DNA from: Nissolia schottii
Taxonomy: Eukaryota > Streptophyta > Magnoliopsida > Fabales > Fabaceae
Reading direction: 5' to 3'
DNA: 64,000 bases
Assembly (NCBI GenBank): GCA_003254905.1
Contig: QANU01099983.1
Coordinates: forward strand, 186,001-250,000
Positions 13,241 through 24,998 of this stretch are shown piece after piece. The position numbers and the translations under genes are program-made. The notes beneath the pieces were generated by a model, which was not told the origin of the DNA, made no database searches, and saw only the letters and a program-made list of their open reading frames with translations. The stretch's first letter is position 1. Every line of letters starts with the position of its first letter.

Positions 13241-13383
13241 AATAAATATATTGCTAATATAAAAAAAAGACATAACAATGTCTGGCATGAAATGTCATTA
13301 AAATGTCCATAACAAAGCTCCGATACAATGTCACATAAAACCCTAACAAAAATATAATAACCATATCTACCGGCTACCTACGA

Positions 13384-15550
13384 CTAGCCATGGGGTGGTC
13401 TACGGTCGGGATCAGACGTGCCAGGCTGGGAATAATGAGTATATGGGGGTGGTAGGGGGTAAGGGTATGGTGCTGGTGGGTAAGACTATGATGGTGGGTA
13501 CGGGTAATGGTATGGTGATGGGTAAGGGTAAGTGTATGGTGGTGGTGGGTAAGGGTACGGAAGTGAAGGTGGTGGGTTAGCAGCGTCAACCGTGGGTGCC
13601 GCAGTGGCCTGAGATGGAGCAGTCTGCTGTGCAGAAGGCGTGGATTCGTCGGCAGTGGGAGCACGTCGTCGTCTGTCTGCTAGTCCAGTTCTTCTCCTCC
13701 GGCGTGGCCTCCGATCACCCTGGTCATCGGTATCGGTGGGAGGCGGCACGTTGGTAGTGGGAGCCGGAGCGAACTGAAATTGTGATGCCCTGATGCAGTC
13801 GTGCTCCTGACAGGCAGATAGGATATCCTCCATAGATGATCGTAGCTTGTCCATCATAAATGCTCCTGGATTAGGATCCGCCGACAATGACAACATCTGC
13901 TTCGCAATGTCAACCTAACAACGTTCAAACACAAATAGTTGTGATCAATAATCCAACACAAATGGGTCATGATACAAATGAGTAATAAAATGTAAAACGT
14001 ACCACAACTCCTACAGGTGCCGACTCTCGACTGATCCAACGTCGAGTAATCTTCTTGTACCACTGCATGTATTGTAACCGTGCAGTGAGAGGCGAATCCA
14101 TTGGGGGGCCAGTGGCAACTCGGGCAGCCCGATCGTCCCAGTAGGTAATATACTGGCGGTGCACATCCGGCCAATATTGCTCGGTCCGTCCAGCCAATGT
14201 AATGCTATGGAGATGATCGGGCTGGTGCGGCCTACTTGGAATGGGCTGATCCAAACCAAACTGCTGCATCACTCGATCGGGCTGATGCCACTCCACAAGA
14301 AAAAAGCAGATCAATGGGACTATGGCCCGCCAAATCGACTGCCCCGCCTTGCAGAAATCGGGGATGGCTATCAATATCTCTGGTGTGTATGGCTGCCACA
14401 CAATCTAGGATAAGTTAACAAAGTTAGTAACATGATTATTATCGAATGCATAAATAACACAAATTAACAAATAAATATATAATTACCTCATTTTTCTTCA
14501 AGTTATCGAAGAAGTGACTATAATAACGGAGGATATGGAGTGGCGAATCTGACAACACTTTATGAGCGTGCCACCTAAGCCACCGTGCACATAACAATGT
14601 TTATTGATTATTATAATCAAATGCAAAAGAAAATCGTATAAAATACATAATAAACATATAAACATCACTAACCTGAATCCCAACGGACGAAGTGGTGCTC
14701 GGTTTAGGGTCTAGCCATGCAAGGGCGCACCAGCGGCCCGAGTGGGGAGTGATGGGGCAAGGCGGGGAAATCTATGCCACGCCCAATATTGGAGGATCGT
14801 GCAAGGGCCCCCAATATCGGCAGCATCGTAGTCTGCAGACTTGCACAGCTCCCTGTACATAAAGGCAAGCGCCGCTGATCCCCAACTGTACATCCCGGCC
14901 TCCCCCAGGTCTGCTAGGAGTGGGAGGTACATGGAATGCACCCATGTCCCTGAGTGGTCCGGAAACAGAGTGCCTCCAATGAAGTGCAGCATGTACGCTC
15001 GTGCATACTGCTGGACCATGATCTCATCGGCACCGTCATCGGGAACGTCGGCAATCAGCTCCGACAGCCATGACATACGAATGCGTGATCCGTTGTACCC
15101 ACTCTGTAATGGTGGCCGCGCACCAAGTAGCTCCTCGCAATGGTCCTCCAAGGATGGATGTATTGTCCGACTGGTAACTGCACATCCTTTAACAGGGAGA
15201 CCGGATAGGATGACGACGTCCTCCAACGTCAGTGTGTACTCCCCAACAGGCATGTGGAAGGTATGAGTCTCAGGACGCCACCTCTCCGCAAGTGCGGTGA
15301 TCAATGCGTGATCAACCGCGCAGTAACCCATGTGAACGACCCCGATGAACCCTGCCTGCTCAAGGTATGGAATGATACACTCTGGGGGGTCTCTGTGCTT
15401 CTCCTCATGCCTGGCCACATGAATCCTCCTAACTCGTAACACTCTATCCTCAGCGCCAGCCCAAATATGCTGGGATACGTGACATGCCTGAAGCTCCAGA
15501 ACAGAGGTGTCCACTGGACCCGGCGTGATGTGGTCGACGTGGTGAGCCAT
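13384..15550 (-). pseudogene. Plant mobile domain (PMD, MAIN-like) gene inside the MULE
   Basis: PMD proteins include MAIN and MAIL1 of Arabidopsis, involved in silencing and genome integrity, and transposon-borne relatives of unknown role. Likely exons: 15550-14673, 14574-14487, 14404-14003 and 13914-13384. The start is the ATG of MAHHVDHITPG. Domain hallmarks are the motifs GEYTLTLEDVVILSGLPVKG, YLPLLADL, YSWGSAALAFMYREL and VWQPYTPEI. The C-terminal end is Pro/Tyr-rich with PYPYPP repeats after an Arg-rich patch (RRPRRRRR) that could serve nuclear entry. Breaks: a probable frameshift near 14711-14760 (the tail continues as AWLDPKPSTTSSVGIQ in another frame) and an in-frame TAG at 13486-13488. 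It follows mudrA on the same strand. Confidence 0.75.
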
Positions 15551-15747
15551 CGTATACTCTGCAGATTGAAACAAAACCACATATGTTACGGGTAACAATA
15601 ATAATAATAAAAATGTATCGGGAATCAAACAAACCACATTTCAAGTGTAACTAGGACAAATACATAAATATGAACAGTTTATACGTGGGACATAAATAAT
15701 TTTACAACCAAATAAAGATAATACGATCCCAACTTTGGTTTGCAACT

Positions 15748-18439
15748 TTAACTTGATAGACCGGCTCCGTCGTGAGCAACAGATTTGCAGCGGCGAATGT
15801 GTCCAGTCCCTCCACAACGTTTGTAGTGTTGACTAGGGCCTGCTTCAACCCAATCCATCTCATTCCTAATTCTGCTGGCCTTCGGTCGCCCTTTGTCTCT
15901 ACGCAGCCTAGGATCAGGAACCAACGTCATATCAGGAGCTGGTGGCCACCAAGGTTCATCCTTGATTGGCTCCCACTGACCCTCATAAACTCGAAGAACA
16001 CTTTCAGTCTTGTACACATGGTGCACATACTGGTGGGGGTCGATCGCCTTAGAAGAGCATGCTGCCAAAGCGTGGGAGCAAGGAAAGTGCAATGCCTGAA
16101 ACATCCCACAGTCACACCAACCATCTTCGAGGCTAACAGAAATTTTTTTTCCATTCTCTACTGTTTGAGTGTTGAACGCCTCTTCGACCAGGAACTTAGT
16201 TGTGTGCCGATCAACTAAGATGGCATGGTGGGAGCTTGCCTTCTCAATGTTTGGCCCCCACAGTTCGTAGAAAGCATCAGTGTACTGTTGGTTATCAACA
16301 CAGCTTTTTCTCGGCATTGGCCCTTCTCTGAACAAAATACTCTACTAATTTGAAGTAGGTCATCTGAACAAGTGCTGCTATTGGTAAACGTCTTTCCCCC
16401 TTTAACACTCCGTTGATGCTTTCTGATAGATTGGTTGTCATGTGGCCAAACCGTCGGCCGCCGTCATCGTATGCCAGACTCCACTTTTCTTTAGGAATCC
16501 GGTTGATCCAGTTGGCTACCTCCTCTGTTTCAGTGAATGTAGCAAACTTCGCATCAAATTTCGGCCTACACGGTTCGCTCCCTACATGTCGAGAAATCAC
16601 AAGTTATTGCATACCTTAAACCACATGGTCTAGGAAACAAGTCCAAATGAGAAAAATTCAAATTGTTACCTATGCGTTTAATAGAGTTCTTCAATTGAAC
16701 GTTGTGGAATTTGCTATTGAAATTACTCGCAATGTGACGCAGGCAATACACATGATGAGCGTGAGGTGGTTGCCATCCAAGGTGGACATTGTCCACTGCT
16801 GCAATGATGCCCTTGTGTCGATCAGAGATTAGGCAGATGCCTTACTGCTGTGTGACATGCTGACGAATACAAGACAGAAACCAGCTCCATGACTCTTTTG
16901 TTTCACCGTCAGCAATCGCAAATGCAAGGGGCAGTGGCCTTTTATTCCCGTCCTGCGTCGTGGCAATTAATAGTTTCTGTTTGTACTTCCCGTAGAGATG
17001 AGTCCCATCGACCTGGATAAATCGCTTGCAAAATCGGAATCCATCTATGCATGGCTTGAAAGCCCAGAGCAATCTGAGAAACTGGCGCTTGGAGGAATCA
17101 ACGCGGTTATGCACCACGTAGTCTTCAGTGTCCAACAAGACCACAGTGTTTGGCATGAAATGCTTCATCGCCTCGCACCATCTAGGCAACATCTCGTACG
17201 ACTCCTCCCAACCACCAAATATCTCCCTCGATGCTCGCTGCTTTGCAAGCCAAGCCTTCCGATAAGACAGATTGTAGCCAAACAAATTCTTTACCCTCTC
17301 GAGTATCATGCACACCTCAACGTCAGGCCTTGTTCTAACCATGCCCTGTATATACTTCTGAACCAATGTCGATCGCAACTTTTTATGATCTTGTGACATG
17401 GAAACGTTTACACAAGTATACGGGCCATCGTACTGCGAAATCTTCCATTGGTTACACCGCTTACTGTTAATTGCCCTAACTGTCCAATTGCAGGAAATCC
17501 CAAACTGAGAACACTTAACTAACAACCTTTGTGTATCTGAGTGCTCAATTTTGTAATCTCTGTGTCGCCTGATGGAATAATGGTCCAAGGCTGATTTTAC
17601 TGCATCCTTTGTTGGAAATTGCAACCCAACAAATAATTCTCCATCTGAACTCCATACATCAGGGACGAAAGCGCCGTAACTATCAGATGAACCAACAAAT
17701 GCATCCTAGTTAATCTCTGAAAACTGAGGACAAGGAGGCCTAAACACATTTTCAGGGGTCACACTTATTGGGACGGTGCCGCCATAAACATCAGCTGGAG
17801 GGGCTGCGGACAGAACATACCGAATCGGGGAAGCTCTTTGCGCACCAATACATGTATCAGTCTCATCCGCTGACTCCAATACATTCTCCTCCTCCACATC
17901 GGTATCATTAGATAAATGGTCCTCATCATCAACTGGGTCAGACAATCCCCCTCTAACAACAGGTGAAGCTGCATGCGGTGAATGAACTGGCTCAAGGTTT
18001 TGGGATAAGCCCACATCATCAAACATTGGGGCAAAATGTCTCATGGACGATTGCGTGTTAATAGGATTAGATGGACCGCCCCCAATAGGCAAATAACTAT
18101 CTCCCCCCACCGTCTCTACATCAACAAACACCTCCATAACAACATCTGAATTTGATTCAAACATATCTATCATGCATTCAATGTCTTCATCATCCACCAT
18201 TTCAAAACCGATAAATTTTGCCTCCGAGCCCGAACCTTGTAATATCCGAAAAAGCATCTTAGCTACAAATTGATTCTGTTACAGTCTAATTTTAAACCAA
18301 TTTTTCGTTTTAACTCATCTATATGCATGCCCCTCTTAATCATCATAGACCTCGGCATAAGCCCATCAAACATTAACCCACGTGGACCTTCGTACATTAT
18401 CCCGTTACTATGAACTGCCACAACAAGGGGTTTTCCCAT
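15748..18439 (-). pseudogene. mudrA-type MULE transposase, broken
   Basis: Starts at MGKPLVVAVHSNG (18439). The order is an N-terminal PB1-like region; an acidic linker; a MuDR DNA-binding region from about 17624 (QFPTKDAVKSAL, CNWTVRA); and the MULE DDE transposase domain with FIQVDGTHLYG and LISDRHKGI holding two catalytic Asp. An 88-bp intron at 16669-16582 separates SIKRI from GSEPCRPKFD. A SWIM zinc finger follows near 16100 (WCDCGMFQ, then FPCSHALA), and a zinc-knuckle relic near 15800 (YKRCGGTGHIRRC, first Cys replaced by Tyr). Breaks: frameshift near 18262-18270, TAG at 17708-17706, TAA at 16844-16842 between HVTQQ and GICLIS, and a frameshift near 16300-16330. It cannot make a full transposase as written. 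Confidence 0.85.
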
Positions 18440-18884
18440 TTCTAATTCTGTTTAACACACAATCCACATCATAAATTACATTTTATTAAAACAGCATTAC
18501 ACATGTTATGCTACACTATGCATGCATCTATCAACCATAATTTGTCACTACTACAAAATACGTACAATATACAAATAATAATAAACAAATTAATATCCTA
18601 ACAAGTTTCAACAAACTCAGTTTTAAATAATAAACTAATAAATTAACAAGCTTCAGCAAACTCAATTTCAAATAATTCATATATGCACTAGTAAATTCAA
18701 CACTGCAGGGCAGGATTTTAAAACTTACATAACTGACGCAATAGCAATATTGCAAGAGTGCCGCACCAGATTCAGAAGCAAGAGCGCTCTGGATTTCTAG
18801 AGAGATAAAATTTTTAGAGAGATAAGTGGATTTTAAGAAAATGAGAGAGGTGAAGAGAATCGGGGAGGGGGGTCGAATGTAAAG
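18440..18884. other. MULE internal non-coding region upstream of mudrA
   Basis: Lies between the transposase start and the right inverted repeat. AT-rich, with no supported gene. It probably contains the mudrA promoter. Confidence 0.45.
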
Positions 18885-19171
18885 GCTGGCGTACTTGAAT
18901 TCGCCATCGACCGTAATGGCGATTTCAGTGCAAATTTGATTTTTTTTTACGAAGGATTCGCCTGCCGCATTGGCGAATCCACGTAGGATTCGCCTGCCGC
19001 GATGGCGAATTCAAGGCAAAATTGCCTAGCGTGTTGGTGACTCCTGCGTGGCACGCCACGCGTGCGGCCGGCGCCACGTCAGCCCAAACCGTGGTATATT
19101 GATAATATGTTTGAAGACGAGGGCAATTTGGTAATTTCTTTGGCAAACAGTGTCAAAGGAGAAAAAAATTC
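18885..19171. repeat. MULE right terminal inverted repeat
   Basis: About 287 bp, inverted match to 12370-12653 with only scattered differences plus one rearranged GC-rich unit: the right end has an extra CCTGCCGCATTGGCGAATCC-like unit where the left end has a gap. Confidence 0.85.
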
Positions 19172-19181
19172 TAGAAATGGG
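19172..19181. repeat. MULE target-site duplication, right copy
   Basis: TAGAAATGGG, identical to 12360-12369. Confidence 0.85.
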
Positions 19182-21280
19182 TGAATTTCAAGCTAGCTAG
19201 GGTAGGCTTGAACATTGTAATTGAAATTATTATAGTGAAGAAATTCCCAAAGTTGAGCCTAAGGAGTAGAGTGTGTAAGCTACAAATTGTGACAAAACCA
19301 CCCTAGATTTTGCTTTGACCTTTCTCTTTCCTGCTCTAATGGCGTATATCTAACTATGATGTGTTAGAAGTTGGCTTGCCTTTATCCTTGGATTACTTGG
19401 CCTGAACGCAATTTTATTTTCATGTAGTTTTTTAAAATTGCATCTGTCATAAGTGATTGCACCTATTACAAGTACTATGGATCAAGATGTGAAGTCCAAT
19501 GAATATTAAAGGTGATGCTCCCAAATTAAACCAACAATCTTTCTCGATATTAATCGAGGGTGAAGGGGGATTCGAACCCATGACATTGCTCTGAAATTTA
19601 GTAGGAAACTCATCAATCAATGCATGGAGCGTGAAATTTACTTCCACTTACCAATTCCACATGCAGCTATGGACAGAACGCTGCAACATAGTGTCAAAAC
19701 AAGTTCCACTCATCAGAAGTTTCCGGTATAGATTGGCTGGCGAAATTGTAAATATTAGTATGCAGTACCTTTCAATTGTATTATTGATCCTTACAATTTT
19801 CACTTTCCCTAAAGTTGAAGTGAAATTTATAGAACAAGTACACATGATATTGTTCTAGAAATGTGGTACCAGGCTAGTTAGGTTCACACATCCATGTATC
19901 GACGTTATTGATTATCAAAAGTTTAAAAGCTCATACGCATTCTAGACAAGAATTTTCTATCTCTGTGTCTCTATCCCCGTATTTTTTCTCTAATATCAAA
20001 CGTAGTCTAACATACTGAATCTATAGATCATATCACTTATATACTCTTCACTTAGTTTATTGTTATGTGAGACATTTAACACTTACACTTGCAACCACAG
20101 CTAGGACTATCCCATGTGCCTTCATGATGACATGATGACATAATAATGCAAGTGATTATAAAAATGTGAAATTCAAGTAGCATACAGGACTTTTGATGCA
20201 AATAAACCAATGCTGCACTAATTTAATCATAAAGATTGACCAAATGGGCAAGTTCGCCTTGAAATGAAGTAGCAGGGGAGTTCTTTATGGTAAACGGTCT
20301 GGACAAATGCCACATTTGCTGATACAGTGAAAGAAAATCTGAATCAAACAAAGGAGACAAAGCTGAGGGCAGTGATGAAACGTTCTACCTATATGATGTT
20401 GACCTTGGTGCTACTAATCCGCCACATGCAGAAAATAAAAACGAAATGGACAACGCTATGTTGTTTCTTCCTTTAAGTTGAACATTATTCATTGCAGGGG
20501 AGTGGGAATCAAACAACAAAAATGGCACAAAATCTGTTACAAAAGAGAAAAATTGAGATCAATAATGTCACTATGTAGCAAACAAATTATTGTGTGATCT
20601 TAGAATATTGTTGAACTATCCTCTACCTGATGATGATAAAATAACTTTTCAGATTTAACTAAAACTGAAATGTCACTATTTGGTTAAGTAGAACACAATT
20701 CATTTGGTGCTCCATTAGCATGCAATAACTTTTCCTATTTGACTAAGTGCAGGCTTGGTTTTCACACCTAGAATTGATTCTAAGTCTCGGTAAAATTGAA
20801 AATGTCGCACTTCTATAGTTTTAGAATTAATTTTGAGTCACCCCAACGAAAATCCAAATCCATTATAAATATATCACCACTATCCCATTGCACCAGCATG
20901 CAGCCTTCTCCAAGTTCAAATTGGGGATCAATAATTTTTATATACACTTTTAAATTGATGACCGGGTGAAAATTGCTGATTATCAACAAAGGCATGATAG
21001 TGGCGATACATATATAGGCTTCAGGTATCTGAAAAAATAAAATATACCTCTTCCAAATTAGAAAACAAGAGGGAGGGATATTCACATCCTGTTTAATATT
21101 CAACTCCTACAGAACATGTGAAGGGAAACAAGCCACTGAATATAGCATTTGTTTCATGTTGCAAGCATGAAAGATCTTGTTTTTCAATATATGTCTGGTT
21201 AATGTAAGGCCACAGACATAGGCACCAAAAGAAAAAAAAAATACAATGCCATACACATAGCTGAAGAAAGGGACAATCCC
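19182..21280. other. Intergenic, no gene seen
   Basis: AT-rich DNA. A tRNA-T-arm-like word (GGGTTCGAATCCC, minus strand) occurs near 19565-19580, but no cloverleaf surrounds it, so it is probably a retroelement relic. No gene was recognised. Confidence 0.45.
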
Positions 21281-21579
21281 GCTATTTGTACATGTGAAAA
21301 ACAGTCGCCCAACATAGAAAAACAAACATTATACAACACCAGAGAAACAAACATTGTTATTGAACATTTTTACGTATCCGTGAACATGTGAATTTAGTAA
21401 TGGTACAAAGCAAAGAAACAAATATCGTCACATAATATTTCTACATCCTCATCCTCATGCACATGTGTTTAATATTGTTCATTTTTTGTGTTTGACAATG
21501 GTTGTTTTTCTGCTTTGTAATGTTTGTTTCTTTATTTTAGTGGTTGTTAGATGGTTATTTTGTAAGTGTACAAATAGCA
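21281..21579. repeat. Fold-back MITE, family B copy 1
   Basis: About 300 bp. The ends are inverted: GCTATTTGTACATGTGAAA at the left, and its near complement ending GTGTACAAATAGC at the right. The interior holds repeated ACAAACATTA / TAATGTTTGT words in opposite orientation in the two halves. Confidence 0.6.
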
Positions 21580-21649
21580 TTTTTCCTGAAAAGGGCCACG
21601 AATATTCTTAATTGTCTTTGTTCTTTTATTATTCAACCACACTATTTGT

Positions 21650-21952
21650 ACACCTAAAAAATAATCACACAACAACCATGTAACAGAAAAATAAACATTA
21701 CATAGCGTAAAAACAAACATGATTAAACACAAAAAAAAAAGTAATATTAAACACATGCATGTACAAACACACATAGATTTTCAATGACAATGTTTATTTT
21801 TCTATTTTGTAGTAACATTAAACTCATGTGTGCACAAACATGCAGAAATATTTAGTAACAATATTTATTTGTTGTGTAATATTTGTTTTGTAATGTTTAT
21901 TTCTCTATTAAGTGACTATTAGGTGAGTATTTTTAAGATGTTTGAGATAACA
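21650..21952. repeat. Fold-back MITE, family B copy 2
   Basis: Starts ACTATTTGTACACCTAAAA and ends with a diverged inverted copy. Same size and same internal AATAAACATTACA words as the element at 21281-21579, 70 bp away. The two look like neighbouring insertions of one family. Confidence 0.55.
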
Positions 21953-22961
21953 TTTATATTTATCATTATGAAATGGCCATTAGTTGAACAATTTTTCAGC
22001 CGAATTAACTGTGTGCTTCTGTGTCTTTATTGGTGGGTCATTTTCATAAATAAGAATGCCGGAACATGCACTTGCTTGAAGCTTAAGATTTAATTTTTTA
22101 GCTACGGTGCCTAGGCCCCATTATGGAAATTAAATCACAAATTTGGGAGGTGGGGACTCGATCCCAAGATATCTCTCTATGAATGAAAGTGGCTTCGAAG
22201 AAGATTAGGATTAAGAAAGAAAACAAAATGTGAGACGCTGATACGTACTATTCGCAGCTCAATTCAAGTTTTAAACTTCTCCACGGAACACTTACCACAC
22301 CACTAACAAAGGTAAGAGCACTCGTCTTAATTCAATATCACTATTCCTAGTTTTAATTAAAGCAATCAATAGTTCATTTAGTTTACATAATTTTTTTTTA
22401 TATTTAATCATGTTTTAAATAAAATGAATTTACTCTAAAATACTCAATTTCACAAGTTAAAGTTAGGGATGTATATGACTTGGCTTAACACAATGACTTA
22501 TTTCGACCTAAAATTTTATTGGGTAGAGTTCGAGTTTTGAAAATTTGACCAACTATATTTTTCGGACCAATTTCAACTCAATAATAATTTTTCTTGGAGA
22601 AGAAAAAAAACCGAGGAAAGAAAAAAAAATTCACGTATCTTGCTAGTAGCTCTTGAGACATCTTTGCATGGAGTTTGTTATTATACTCGTGCATTGAATA
22701 TCATGTTAACTAATTAATTTTCATTCAATGGTATAAGATCTTAATAGATGTGATTCATACTCCCTTTGTCCACTTTTAATTATCATTTTTAACTTTTAAA
22801 TATATCAAAATAAGATATTAATAAGATGTGATTCATACTCGCTCCACCTAATTAACAATGTATTTAAAAGATAAAAATGATATCTAATTAATGTACGCGA
22901 TCTTTTATAAACATTTTATTTTTGTGAATGAACATGATTTTAAGAAAAATATTATTGTAAC

Positions 22962-23105
22962 GTGCTTATTTTATATGAAATATTGTGTCAACTCACTTCT
23001 CATTTATTATTAAATAAGATCTTAATTGAGGTGTACATCGATATCTCATCTAATAATAAATAATAATTAATATGTAAGTCAATATTCTATATAAAATAAG
23101 TACAC
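22962..23105. repeat. Short inverted repeat (hairpin)
   Basis: About 144 bp. GTGCTTATTTTATATGAAATATT at the left is mirrored by its complement at the right end, with a second pairing block (TTATTATTAAATAAGAT versus its complement) inside. It may be a small MITE. Confidence 0.45.
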
Positions 23106-23178
23106 TTAACATAACTCTAATTTAAATACTTTATTGTCATTAATTTTTTTGGAAGTATCCTCAATGTGTAGTTAGAGT

Positions 23179-24342
23179 TTAGTTTATCAAAAATGCTTCA
23201 TGTACACCCCTAAACCATACACCCGTACATACACCACTCTTTTATACGATTTTATACGCAATTAATGATGATTATACGTAAAACGTATAATTATACACAA
23301 CGCGCGTCCAATCCTGAACCCCGTTCTCGTCATCATTTTCACGTATTATCTTCAACCTCTCATCCTTGTTCTGTTATGTTCGTCATCGTCATCCTCTTCA
23401 TTCTTTCATCCTCTCATCCTCTCATCTTCCTCATCTTCATCCTCTTATCATGTCAAATTTGATTAAAATGAAATTAAGATGATAAAATGTTAGTTTTCTT
23501 TTTAAAATAGATTAGATCTATCTTTAATAATGGTAGTAAGGTCTATGTTGCAGAATATGAAACCTGAATGGAGTGCATAAAGTAATATTGCNNNNNNNNN
23601 NNNNNNNNNNNNNNNNNNNNNNNNNNNNNNNNNNNNNNNNNNNNNNNNNNNNNNNNNNNNNNNNNNNNNNNNNNNNNNNNNNNNNNNNNNNNNNNNNNNN
23701 NNNNNNNNNNNNNNNNNNNNNNNNNNNNNNNNNNNNNNNNNNNNNNNNNNNNNNNNNNNNNNNNNNNNNNNNNNNNNNNNNNNNNNNNNNNNNNNNNNNN
23801 NNNNNNNNNNNNNNNNNNNNNNNNNNNNNNNNNNNNNNNNNNNNNNNNNNNNNNNNNNNNNNNNNNNNNNNNNNNNNNNNNNNNNNNNNNNNNNNNNNNN
23901 NNNNNNNNNNNNNNNNNNNNNNNNNNNNNNNNNNNNNNNNNNNNNNNNNNNNNNNNNNNNNNNNNNNNNNNNNNNNNNNNNNNNNNNNNNNNNNNNNNAT
24001 CAGATTTTAGTGCAGAATTTAATATATGTGATTTGAATGCACAATCTTTTATATGAGTACGAGAGTGAAGAGGGGGATGAGAGATGACAATGACGAGAGT
24101 GAAGAAAGAACGAAGGATGATAGTGATGAGAGATGAGAGTGACGGGAGAGAAGAGAGAAAACAGAAGAAAGTGGAAGCGGGAAGGTTTTGTGATGTGCGT
24201 GAGTTCACACGCTTGTGGCTGAGAGTGGGAGAGAAAGTGAACGGATCAGTTATTTGAGGGGCGCACTGTATTATGATACGGGTGTATCATGTATGTATGA
24301 TGTATGTTTTAACAGTGTACATGTAGCATGCTCTTAGTTTAT
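23179..24342. mobile_element. Putative TIR element with 9-bp target duplication and an assembly gap
   Basis: TTAGTTTAT occurs at 23179-23187 and again at 24334-24342. Just inside, the left end has TGCTTCATGTACAC and the right end its near complement (GTGTACATGTAGCATG); a CACCCGTA / TACGGGTG word also pairs. A 9-bp duplication suggests a Mutator-type MITE or a deletion derivative. The interior is low-complexity TCATCCTC / GAGAGTGA sequence and includes 407 unknown bases. Confidence 0.5.
23592..23998. other. Assembly gap (407 N)
   Basis: Run of unknown bases. Open frames drawn across it are not real evidence of a gene. Confidence 0.99.
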
Positions 24343-24472
24343 ATAGTTTTATTTGGTTGCTAGCTATCTCCGTTGCACAATTAAATGACGCAAGCTCTAC
24401 GTCAGTCGTCAGATGATTGATTACTATTTATCATAGTTTATCATAATAGCATCATCATCATCATCATGATCG

Positions 24473-24640
24473 TTAATATTTGTATAGTAGTTTATATATG
24501 GAGCCTGGTATGAGCGAGACATGAAAGAGCATGGCATTGGTACGTAGCAATATCAGTAGCACAAACACAAACACCGTCAGGGCGGGGAGAATGGCACTGG
24601 CAACGGTGTCCTCCCCACTACTGGAAAGAAACCACCTCAT
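24473..24640 (-). CDS. Possible small membrane peptide, 55 residues
   Basis: An ATG frame encoding MRWFLSSSGEDT..., with a strongly hydrophobic segment (VFVFVLLILL) at about residues 23-35. No family is recognised and there is no supporting promoter or codon evidence. It may be chance. Confidence 0.15.
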   Translation of the reverse strand: MRWFLSSSGEDTVASAILPALTVFVFVLLILLRTNAMLFHVSLIPGSIYKLLYKY

Positions 24641-24998
24641 TCGTACAGCATAGCCCAAAAATAATTCAGCCTCCCTCCCCCTTCCCCTAAATTCTCAACT
24701 AATCAAACTATTGCAGAAAAAGCTGTCCCTCCAACTCCTAACCCTCATGTAGCATGCAACCATGAATTCCATTCCAAAGGTTAAACAGTAACAAAGAACC
24801 TTGGAAACAAGAAGAGGCAAACGAAGGTATATTTTTGCATTGAAACAACTAATTAACCTTGGAAAGCATTCCACATTCCTCAGACCTTCAGTAGTGCAAT
24901 TCTGTTTATATTCCTTTGAATTTGGAGGGGGGAGGGAGGGGGGAGGAGGCAGGCATAAGCCATATAGGGATAGGGATTAGGGAGGGCATCCATCCATC

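Larger units (their letters stand above)
12370..19171 (-). mobile_element. Mutator-like element (MULE) with mudrA and a plant-mobile-domain gene
   Basis: A 6.8-kb DNA transposon bounded by inverted repeats at 12370-12653 and 18885-19171 that begin GAATTTTTTTCTCC on each side, flanked by the perfect duplication TAGAAATGGG. Both internal genes lie on the minus strand: mudrA transposase (18439-15748) then a PMD gene (15550-13384). A possible captured fragment lies at 12700-13230. Both genes carry breaks, so this copy is not autonomous, but the identical target duplications and closely matching terminal repeats point to a fairly young insertion. MULEs with PMD genes are known in plants (PMD-C class), so the arrangement is a known type, here with both ends complete. 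Confidence 0.9.

Noticed and set aside
13395-13664. Gly/Val- and His/Thr-rich frames near the PMD 3' end
   Set aside because: Alternative frames of the Pro/Tyr repeat of the PMD protein.
14841-15439. Plus-strand open frames inside the MULE
   Set aside because: Antisense of the PMD gene, whose conserved motifs are on the minus strand.
19560-19585. tRNA gene candidate from GGGTTCGAATCCC on the minus strand
   Set aside because: No acceptor, D or anticodon stems around it.
23543-24208. Open frame running through the unknown bases
   Set aside because: Most residues are unknown; the readable ends are low-complexity Ser/Leu.
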